A stretch of 6,311 nt of DNA, from NCBI GenBank assembly GCA_002481545.1, contig DLEF01000017.1, forward strand, positions 1 through 6,311, read 5' to 3'. Both the position numbers and the translations under genes were made by a program. This document shows, in pieces, positions 1 through 4,340 of the stretch (the first letter of the stretch is position 1; every line of letters starts with the position of its first letter). This stretch comes from Cyanobacteria bacterium UBA7753. Lineage in GTDB: Bacteria > Cyanobacteriota > Vampirovibrionia > Gastranaerophilales > Gastranaerophilaceae. The notes under the pieces are model-generated. The model saw only the letters and a program-made list of their open reading frames with translations, was not told where the DNA came from and did no database searches.

Positions 1-7
1 ACCGTAC

Positions 8-196
8 TGTCATTACGAGGAGGAAAAAGGCTTTTCCGACACTCTGCCGAGCAAAACAATTAAGTATTGTTTTGCGAGAGGTAAATCCAGCCAACTTGTC
101 ATAAATTTGGGAATAAAGGGTAGTTTTACTTGGTATGTAGCGAATAAACAGCTGGATTGCCACGACAGTCAAGCCTTTGACTGTTTCGCAATGACA
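8..196. repeat. MITE-like inverted-repeat element
   Basis: The ends are near-perfect inverted repeats: TGTCATTACGA (8-18) against the complement of TCGCAATGACA (186-196), 10 of 11 bases. A second nested pair, AATCCAGC (84-91) and GCTGGATT (151-158), is perfect. Each arm carries its own hairpins: GGAAAA/TTTTCC (22-27/32-37), GCAAAACAAT/ATTGTTTTGC (51-60/66-75, 5-base loop) and ACAGTCAA/TTGACTGT (165-172/177-184, 4-base loop). No ORF lies inside. The layout is that of a small non-autonomous mobile or palindromic repeat. The motif pairing TGTCATTGCGA with CTGGATTGC resembles dispersed intergenic palindromes I recall from several bacterial groups, but that resemblance is from memory. No clear target-site duplication is visible. 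Confidence 0.7.
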
Positions 197-234
197 CACA
201 CATTAACGTATTATTTCTTTTGGTAAATTTATCA

Positions 235-305
235 TGGGCAGTAATGCCCAAGCAGGGGAGGATGATAGAGCGCGCAGTTCGGCAGAATGCGGGCTCTTAG
301 TGCCC
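235..305. repeat. GC-richer patch with small inverted repeats
   Basis: This stretch is visibly richer in G and C than the surrounding DNA. It contains TGGGCA/TGCCCA (235-240/245-250, loop GTAA) and GGGC/GCCC (291-294/302-305). A 12-codon ORF (262-300) is present but has no usable ribosome site. It may be a second dispersed repeat lying directly after the inverted-repeat element. No function can be assigned from this sequence alone. Confidence 0.4.
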
Positions 306-329
306 TAGTGCCTTACTGCCTTAGTATCT
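298..329. repeat. Four-copy 8-bp tandem repeat
   Basis: Four consecutive octamers read TAGTGCCC (298-305), TAGTGCCT (306-313), TACTGCCT (314-321) and TAGTATCT (322-329). Divergence grows toward the right end. It is non-coding and lies upstream of the CHAP gene. It looks like a degenerate microsatellite, possibly the tail of the GC-richer patch. Confidence 0.65.
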
Positions 330-337
330 CATATGAG
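328..337. promoter_or_regulatory. Perfect 10-bp palindrome upstream of the CHAP gene
   Basis: CTCATATGAG is its own reverse complement. It lies about 120 bp before the CHAP-gene start, in the AT-rich stretch 330-458 where that gene's promoter should be. It could be an operator half-pair, but a 10-bp palindrome also arises by chance. I found no convincing -35/-10 pair in 330-458; only TATA-like runs near 382-390 and 431-439 are visible. Confidence 0.25.
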
Positions 338-458
338 CAATAATATAAATTTTACGTTCTATTTGTCTAAATTTATTAAGCTATATTACAAATTCTTTCT
401 TTCCTGAAATATCAACCGAACAAAAAACTTTATATATATGTGAGGCAGTAGTATAAAC

Positions 459-1913
459 ATGAGTGATAAGTTTTCATTACAAAATCTGTTTAAAGCAGGT
501 GTAACCCGAGAGCAGTTTATAGATAACTATAAACAAATCCAAAACTCGGGCGAAAATCTCGACGGGATTTCTTTGTTTAGTACTGAAATGAGTGATAATC
601 AGATAGGGACAGTCTTTGATTTTGTCGCATCGGACAAGACAGGCAATGACAACGATAAATTATCAGACAATGATGTCAAAAAATTAGCCTCATTTGACGG
701 TGATAATAAATCTATCAGTGACGCGGATTTAAACAAATTGTATGATAATATGCAGGAGGCTGTTAAAAAATCTTTGGTAACAACCAACCAATCGGATTGT
801 GACACTCCTGTCATGACTCCTGCCGAGACCTTGGATACTTTAAAACTCTTAAGATTTACCAAAACATCTACAGCCGAAATGAAGAAGACTCAATTGAAAC
901 AAGAAATTGATAATCTGATGAACAAAAGCTCCAAAATTTCGGATGAATTGAAAAAAGAATACCAAGAAACAAAAACTAAAATTGCACAGACCGAACAACA
1001 AATAAAACAAAAAGAAAAAGAGGCTCAAGACAATCAGGAAAAATTGTTATCCGTAAACGAGCAAATCGCTCGTAAAAAAGGACAGTTAAACGGAACAACC
1101 GATGAAAAAGAGCGTAAATCAATCCAAAATGATATTGATAATCTTTCATACTCTGCGACGAAATATAAAACGTCTGATTCCGATATAGTGGCTCTTAATC
1201 AAAAGTTATCTTCATATAAACACAATATGGAAACCATTGCGGACAAAGTAGCCTCAACAGATTCTAAAACAGGTCAGGAGATAAAGAATAAACAAAATCA
1301 AATAAAACAGATAGATGCTAATTTGCAAACCGAGTTAAAGAGCATAGATTCTCAAATAAAATCTGCGGAAGATATGCAGATGAAATTGCTTATGCAAAGC
1401 AGTCAGGACAGTGCACAATATTCCGAAATCGCAAACGGCAAAGTTCCTGATGACGGGCATGTCGGAAAAACTGCAGCACAGGCTTTGTCTAATGCAACCT
1501 CTCAAATCGGAGTCCGAGAACTCACGGGACATAACGACGGGGCGGAAATCGCAAAATACAGAAACGGTGTAGACAATCATGCTTCGTGGTGCGCAAGTTT
1601 CGTCTCATGGTGTTATAAAGGTAATAATGTCTTCGGGTATCAGGCATCCGTCGGCGGTATAATGTCTGTTGCGAAACAAAAAGGCTTGTATTCGGCAAAA
1701 GGTACTTATACTCCTAAAGCGGGTGATGTTATGATACAGAAAAACGGTGCCTCTCATACGGGTATAGTCGAAAGCGTTGACGCTGACGGAACCATTCATA
1801 CCATTGAGGGCAATTCAAGCAACCAAGTAAAACGCTGTACATATAAGAAAGGCTCAAGAGGTTATAATCAAATATCAGGATTTGTAAGAATGTCCGATTC
1901 GGAACAGGCATAA
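459..1913 (+). CDS. Coiled-coil protein with C-terminal CHAP-type peptidoglycan hydrolase domain
   Basis: Residues 340-478 look like a CHAP/NlpC-P60-type cysteine amidase or peptidase that would cut peptidoglycan peptide or amide bonds. The region carries the motif WCASFVSWC (catalytic Cys likely C378), ASHTGIVESV (His H433) and an IEGNSS segment (E450/N452) as the third polar residue. Residues about 140-320 are Lys/Glu/Gln-rich and predicted as a long coiled coil. Residues 55-95 hold two Asp/Asn-rich stretches, each followed by a similar helix (LSDNDVKKL, ISDADLNKL), resembling EF-hand or dockerin loops but one residue short of the canonical spacing. There is no signal peptide or membrane segment, which is odd for a wall hydrolase. 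The ATG start has only a weak GAGG (442-445) at 13-base spacing; the next in-frame ATG is codon 44. No clear terminator follows. It could be a phage-type lysin or a structural secreted effector; the catalytic fold is fairly sure, the role is not. Confidence 0.85.
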   Translation: MSDKFSLQNLFKAGVTREQFIDNYKQIQNSGENLDGISLFSTEMSDNQIGTVFDFVASDKTGNDNDKLSDNDVKKLASFDGDNKSISDADLNKLYDNMQEAVKKSLVTTNQSDCDTPVMTPAETLDTLKLLRFTKTSTAEMKKTQLKQEIDNLMNKSSKISDELKKEYQETKTKIAQTEQQIKQKEKEAQDNQEKLLSVNEQIARKKGQLNGTTDEKERKSIQNDIDNLSYSATKYKTSDSDIVALNQKLSSYKHNMETIADKVASTDSKTGQEIKNKQNQIKQIDANLQTELKSIDSQIKSAEDMQMKLLMQSSQDSAQYSEIANGKVPDDGHVGKTAAQALSNATSQIGVRELTGHNDGAEIAKYRNGVDNHASWCASFVSWCYKGNNVFGYQASVGGIMSVAKQKGLYSAKGTYTPKAGDVMIQKNGASHTGIVESVDADGTIHTIEGNSSNQVKRCTYKKGSRGYNQISGFVRMSDSEQA

Positions 1914-1919
1914 ATCCCG

Positions 1920-1948
1920 TTGTAAAAGTACAAAAGATGTGCTAAATT
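1920..1948 (+). promoter_or_regulatory. Sigma-70 promoter for the superinfection-immunity-like gene
   Basis: TTGTAA (1920-1925), a 17-bp spacer and TAAATT (1943-1948) preceded by TGC (extended -10) form a plausible promoter beginning seven bases after the CHAP stop codon. Expected transcription start is near 1955, giving a leader of about 27 bases. An inverted repeat GTACAA/TTGTAC (1928-1933/1947-1952) overlaps spacer and -10 box and could act as an operator. This implies the membrane-protein gene is transcribed independently of the CHAP gene. Confidence 0.5.
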
Positions 1949-1981
1949 GTACATGAGTATTGTAATTAAGCGAGGTTGAAA

Positions 1982-2311
1982 ATGTTTGGTTTTGATTTAA
2001 TATGCGGTATGCTTTTCGGATTAGGCGTTCTTTTGGCGTTCATACTTGGGCTGTTGATATATTTTATCCCGACATTCATTGCTTTTAAGAGAGAACACGC
2101 TCATAAAATCGCTATATTAGTTTTGAATTTAATTGCAGGCGGAACCGGTATCGGCTGGGTTGCGGCATTTATATGGGCATTTGTTGATAACAGCTCAAAA
2201 GAAAATAAATCAATCACGCAAGAGCTGAAAGAACTTGCGCAACTCAAGGAACAAGGCGTTTTAACCGAAGAAGAATTTGAAAAAGAAAAGAGTAAACTGC
2301 TAAATTCGTAA
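1982..2311 (+). CDS. Superinfection-immunity-family membrane protein with SHOCT domain
   Basis: A 109-residue protein with two hydrophobic helices (about residues 7-36 and 43-68) and a hydrophilic tail. The core YFIPTFIAF, then LNLIAGGTGIGWVAAFIWA, is the hallmark of the superinfection-immunity (T4 Imm-like) family, which in phage T4 blocks DNA injection by later phages. Chromosomal members are common and mostly uncharacterised. Residues 79-108 (LKEQGVLTEEEFEKEKSKLL) form a SHOCT module, a short C-terminal helical domain often tied to oligomerisation. Start choice: ATG at 1982 has GAGG (1972-1975) six bases upstream; an in-frame TTG at 1976 directly abuts that site and is unlikely to be used. 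Likely inner-membrane. A phage-defence role is inference only; family assignment is strong. Confidence 0.85.
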   Translation: MFGFDLICGMLFGLGVLLAFILGLLIYFIPTFIAFKREHAHKIAILVLNLIAGGTGIGWVAAFIWAFVDNSSKENKSITQELKELAQLKEQGVLTEEEFEKEKSKLLNS

Positions 2312-2456
2312 TAAATCATATAGCATAAATTTTCATAATAAATTCGTTGAATAATTATAGTAAAAATTTTATCATCTGTTTACCCCTTGTCAGAAAAAAT
2401 CCGCCAAAATACGCGTACATGCCTCCTTTTTTACAAAACTTAATACTTTTTGAAAT

Positions 2457-2513
2457 CATGGAAACATGCACCATGCATGGATTTCCATGGTATGACAACA
2501 TGCAAACCATGTT
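2457..2513. promoter_or_regulatory. CATG inverted-repeat cluster, possible operator array
   Basis: CATG occurs seven times in 55 bp (starting at 2457, 2465, 2472, 2476, 2486, 2499 and 2508). Nested symmetry is visible: CATGGAAA/TTTCCATG (2457-2464/2482-2489) surrounds the perfect palindrome CCATGCATGG (2471-2480), followed by AACATG/CATGTT (2497-2502/2508-2513). ACATGCA appears twice in direct orientation (2464-2470, 2498-2504). It lies about 100 bp upstream of the -35 box of the next gene, so binding by a dimeric regulator is plausible. It could instead form an RNA stem or be a recombination site. Confidence 0.45.
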
Positions 2514-2609
2514 ATAGTCAAAAATACAGCTTTTTTGTATCTCTGAAAATTAGTAATAATGCGTGCTTAGGTGTAATTTAAACACTTGTAATAATCGTTT
2601 ACAAACCCC

Positions 2610-2637
2610 TTGTAATCGAGGGCTTAATCTATATAAT
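2610..2637 (+). promoter_or_regulatory. Sigma-70 promoter for the Cys-rich protein gene
   Basis: TTGTAA (2610-2615), a 16-bp spacer and a consensus TATAAT (2632-2637). The expected start of transcription is near 2644, leaving a leader of about 93 bases before the TTG start. The same -35 hexamer is used by the promoter at 1920. Confidence 0.6.
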
Positions 2638-2662
2638 GAATAATATGAAAGGGTAAAACCTA

Positions 2663-2710
2663 ATGGACGGTTGGGAAACCGTTGGGATAGTTGATATTAT
2701 TAAAGAATAA
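2663..2710 (+). CDS. Possible 15-residue leader peptide
   Basis: ATG at 2663 opens a 15-codon frame ending in TAA (2708-2710) and encoding MDGWETVGIVDIIKE. AGGG (2650-2653) nine bases upstream is a weak ribosome site. The frame lies wholly inside the leader of the Cys-rich gene, in a different frame from it, and overlaps the hairpin at 2667-2682. Translation of the peptide could affect that fold, as in attenuation leaders, but no run of one regulatory amino acid is present. It is short enough to be chance. Confidence 0.25.
   Translation: MDGWETVGIVDIIKE
2667..2682 (+). promoter_or_regulatory. Leader hairpin with GNRA-type loop
   Basis: ACGGTT (2667-2672) and AACCGT (2677-2682) pair perfectly around a GGGA loop, which fits the stable GNRA tetraloop class. 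The GGTT of the left arm could instead pair with an upstream AACC (2657-2660), so two mutually exclusive folds exist. It matches no riboswitch class that I recognise. Confidence 0.4.
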
Positions 2711-2736
2711 TTAATTATATAATTTTGGAGGAAAAA

Positions 2737-2955
2737 TTGTTTAGAAGTCGTGATATGGGTAGAGCTGTAGCTGTCAGACGTTGGACTACAACTGCGATAG
2801 AATGTTATAAACGCGGATGTAAATGTGAAGGTTGTTTTTATAATGACTTTTTCAGCGGAACATATCAAAAATGTCAGATGAAGGCGTCAGTGCTTGAACT
2901 CGTAAGAGTTATCGGTACTCCTGATGTCGAATTGCCCCAACTTATTGAGGACTAA
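2737..2955 (+). CDS. Small cysteine-rich protein of unknown function
   Basis: I do not recognise a characterised family. The 72-residue product has five cysteines: C23, C28, C30, C33 (in RGCKCEGCFY) and C46 (in QKCQMK). The spacing C-x4-C-x-C-x2-C-x12-C is compatible with zinc or iron-sulfur binding. The N-terminus is basic (RSRD...RRW) and residues 48-60 (MKASVLELVRVIG) form an amphipathic helix, so a small nucleic-acid-binding or regulatory protein is possible. Start choice: TTG at 2737 has a strong GGAGG (2727-2731) five bases upstream. A longer frame from TTG at 2725 would translate the ribosome site itself (TTG GAG GAA), so it is rejected. No signal peptide or membrane helix. The gene has its own promoter and structured leader. 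The residue conservation pattern looks protein-like, so I think it is real. Confidence 0.7.
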   Translation: MFRSRDMGRAVAVRRWTTTAIECYKRGCKCEGCFYNDFFSGTYQKCQMKASVLELVRVIGTPDVELPQLIED

Positions 2956-2981
2956 GACTTTTAATTTTAAACGGTTTAGTG

Positions 2982-2987
2982 TATAAT
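2982..2987 (+). promoter_or_regulatory. Consensus -10 box for the hibernation factor gene
   Basis: A perfect TATAAT with TG directly before it. At 17-bp spacing the -35 position reads TTTTAA (2959-2964), a weak match. Expected start near 2994 gives a leader of about 25 bases. The adjacent ribosome site GGAGG (3009-3013) is five bases before the ATG, so strong expression is expected. Confidence 0.55.
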
Positions 2988-3018
2988 AAAAAAGGTAGAT
3001 AGATTTACGGAGGCATAA

Positions 3019-3384
3019 ATGCACATTCACGTTAACGGTAAAAACATTGAAATTACAGATGCTATCAAGGCATATGTAAAAGAAAAATTAGGTAAAGTAG
3101 CTAATCATTATGATCAAATTACGGCAATCGACGTACTTTTGACAGTCATAAAAAATCCTGCGGCAACAGGTAAATATATTGCGGAAGTTTCTTGCAAATT
3201 AAGCGGTAAGAATATCCATGTGGAAGTTTCCGAAAACGAATCAATGTATGCAAGCATTGATTTACTTGCCGACAAATTAGACAGACAGGTTAAGAAGTTC
3301 AAAGACAAATCACTTTCAGCAGGCAAAGCATCAATCCGTGATGTTGTTGATGAAAAAGAAGAACTTGAAACCGAAGAAGTTTAA
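3019..3384 (+). CDS. hpf: Ribosome hibernation promoting factor, short form (HPF/YfiA, S30AE family)
   Basis: This 121-residue protein would bind the 30S decoding region and hold idle ribosomes inactive in stationary phase or stress. The S30AE fold spans residues 1-100: MHIHVNGKNIEITDAIKAYV at the start, KLGKVANHYDQI, the IHVEVSE strand, then MYASIDLLADKLDRQVKKFKDK, the classic last helix. Residues 107-121 are an acidic tail. Long HPF proteins (including cyanobacterial LrtA) carry a further C-terminal dimerisation domain of about 60 residues; it is absent here, with the stop codon followed directly by a terminator rather than by decayed coding sequence. GGAGG (3009-3013) supports the ATG start. 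The gene is a single-gene unit with its own -10 box and terminator. Family assignment is very sure; 100S dimer formation versus plain 70S silencing cannot be told. Confidence 0.95.
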   Translation: MHIHVNGKNIEITDAIKAYVKEKLGKVANHYDQITAIDVLLTVIKNPAATGKYIAEVSCKLSGKNIHVEVSENESMYASIDLLADKLDRQVKKFKDKSLSAGKASIRDVVDEKEELETEEV

Positions 3385-3400
3385 TCAAACAAAATTATTT

Positions 3401-3432
3401 AAAAAAGACCGCTCATCTTGAGCGGTTTTTTT
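3401..3432 (+). terminator. Rho-independent terminator after hpf
   Basis: ACCGCTCA (3408-3415) and TGAGCGGT (3419-3426) form a perfect 8-bp stem with a TCT loop, followed by seven T (3426-3432). A run of six A (3401-3406) precedes the stem, so the structure could also stop transcription from the other strand. Confidence 0.93.
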
Positions 3433-3511
3433 GTTTGCTGAAATAAGCGTAGGATTAATTAAGACAAAATATTTATGAATATTTAAACATTAAGCAGCGT
3501 ATTATCCCAAA

Positions 3512-3573
3512 AGTTATGTTCCATTTTTTCTTTTCTTTCGCCTCGCAACTAGAAAGAAAAAATGAACATAACT
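3512..3573. repeat. 62-bp inverted-repeat element, left arm repeated at window end
   Basis: The left arm (3512-3533) starts AGTTATGTTC, then an extra C, then ATTTTTTCTTT. The right arm (3553-3573) is its exact reverse complement apart from that one-base bulge, giving 21 pairs around a loop of 19 bases. The 20-mer GTTATGTTCCATTTTTTCTT at 3513-3532 recurs exactly at 6292-6311. The element lies between the hpf terminator and the lptC promoter and encodes nothing convincing. It looks like a dispersed palindromic repeat or the remnant of a small mobile element. Confidence 0.7.
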
Positions 3574-3625
3574 CTATTTTTCAATTCTTTATTTATTTGA
3601 AATGATTAAATTAATTCTACCGTAT

Positions 3626-3660
3626 GATTACGCATTATGCATTATAAATTACGAATTATA
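3626..3660. repeat. Five-unit 7-bp tandem repeat
   Basis: Five back-to-back heptamers follow the pattern NATTA(C/T)(G/A): GATTACG, CATTATG, CATTATA, AATTACG, AATTATA. The run ends 32 bp before the lptC -10 box. Heptanucleotide tandem repeats (STRR) are known from filamentous cyanobacteria, though with different units. The repeat may simply be slippage-prone spacer DNA. Confidence 0.65.
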
Positions 3661-3689
3661 TTTACCCCTTCCCCATTTATTCTAATCTG

Positions 3690-3698
3690 TGCTAAAAT
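3690..3698 (+). promoter_or_regulatory. Extended -10 promoter of the lpt operon
   Basis: TGCTAAAAT is an extended -10 box (TGn plus TAAAAT at 3693-3698). No -35 hexamer is recognisable at 16-18 bp spacing, as is common for extended -10 promoters. The expected start of transcription, six or seven bases downstream, falls on or next to the ATG at 3705. The same TGTGCTAAA string occurs in the promoter at 1938-1946. Confidence 0.5.
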
Positions 3699-3704
3699 AT
3701 TGCT

Positions 3705-4325
3705 ATGGAAAAGATAAGACAGATTTTAAACAACATATGGGCAAAAGCCTTGGGTAAGTGGAATAAGATGGATATGCGACAACGTGTGTATTTCTCTATT
3801 GCCGTTGTTGTATGTTTTGTTTTGTTATGGGCATTTATCACTGCGGGCGTTATTACCGCTAATTTCAGTAGAAACGCTTTGCACTCAGGCGCCGATAAAC
3901 AGGAATTTAAAGTTTCCAGTATGATTTTGACAGAAACAAAAGACGGTCAAAAGTTCTGGGAAATCTTCGGCGAAACGGGTAAATACAGCAGTGACCATAA
4001 AGTCGCTAATCTTACCAATGTAGTCGGAAACTTCTATAAAAATAATCAGGTGGATATGAGTTTTGAAGCCTCAAAAGGTTTATACAACGAAGAAACTCAA
4101 GAGATTATTATTTATGAAAACGTGCTTGTCGTTCTTAAAGACGAAACGGCTGTTACGGCAGACAAGCTTGTATTCCATATCAAAGAAAAAAGGCTTGATA
4201 TGGACGGTAACGTAAGAATAAACAGAAAAAATAAATTTATCGCAACGGCAAACAGAGCCGTTATAGATTCTAAATATTCACGTTTTAGAATAATCGGAAA
4301 CGCAAAATCAAAGATTTACAAATAA
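3705..4325 (+). CDS. lptC: LptC-like LPS export periplasmic protein, membrane anchored
   Basis: The 206-residue protein has a single N-terminal membrane helix (about residues 29-51, RVYFSIAVVVCFVLLWAFIT side) after a basic cytoplasmic segment, then a beta-rich periplasmic domain. Repeating segments such as KFWEIFGETGKYSSD, VVGNFYKN, LYNEETQEIIIYENV, VTADKLVFHIKEKRLDMDGNV and KFIATANRAVID fit the LptC/OstA jelly-roll, where each strand set stacks on the next. LptC takes lipopolysaccharide from the LptB2FG transporter and passes it to LptA. The start has no Shine-Dalgarno site and an extended -10 box only seven bases away. It is the first gene of a three-gene operon with the LptA-like gene 15 bases downstream, which supports the call. 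Low sequence identity to model LptC is expected, so the assignment rests on architecture plus neighbour. Confidence 0.82.
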   Translation: MEKIRQILNNIWAKALGKWNKMDMRQRVYFSIAVVVCFVLLWAFITAGVITANFSRNALHSGADKQEFKVSSMILTETKDGQKFWEIFGETGKYSSDHKVANLTNVVGNFYKNNQVDMSFEASKGLYNEETQEIIIYENVLVVLKDETAVTADKLVFHIKEKRLDMDGNVRINRKNKFIATANRAVIDSKYSRFRIIGNAKSKIYK

Positions 4326-4340
4326 GAAAAGGAATAAATA

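Larger units (their letters stand above)
2312..2643. other. Gene-free AT-rich spacer with regulatory-looking sequence
   Basis: No credible ORF exists on either strand. No terminator is visible behind the immunity-like gene. The stretch holds the CATG cluster (2457-2513), two copies of GTAATAAT (2553-2560, 2588-2595) and two similar C-run motifs around CCCCTTGT (near 2385 and 2607). It ends in the promoter for the Cys-rich gene. It is long for a compact genome, which suggests regulation or a decayed gene. Confidence 0.5.

Noticed and set aside
262..300. 12-codon ORF (MIERAVRQNAGS) after a GGGGAGG motif
   Set aside because: The purine motif is one base from the ATG, too close to work, and the frame lies inside a repeat-like patch.
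298..329. Possible CRISPR remnant
   Set aside because: The units are 8 bp and contiguous, without spacers. The 7-bp units at 3626-3660 are rejected for the same reason.
599..862. Antisense ORF within the CHAP gene, and similar antisense ORFs in lptA, hpf and the TPR gene
   Set aside because: They lie opposite well-supported genes, have no ribosome site and give compositionally odd proteins. They are mirror images of the coding strand.
2524..2541. ATACA...TGTAT hairpin with a T-run, considered as a terminator for the immunity-like gene
   Set aside because: The T-run is in the loop rather than after the stem, and the stem is only five A/T-rich pairs.
2644..2700. Known riboswitch class in the leader of the Cys-rich gene
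   Set aside because: Compared from memory with c-di-GMP, preQ1 and similar small aptamers; the conserved core bases are not there.
2629..2868. Antisense ORF across the leader and the Cys-rich gene
   Set aside because: Its product is a Ser/Thr/Ile-rich low-complexity string. It runs through the promoter and hairpin, while the plus strand has a promoter, ribosome site and conserved-looking cysteines.
3516..3605. 29-codon ORF (MFHFFFSFASQLERK...) across the inverted-repeat element
   Set aside because: There is no ribosome site and the sequence is dictated by the T-rich and A-rich repeat arms, so it is probably spurious.
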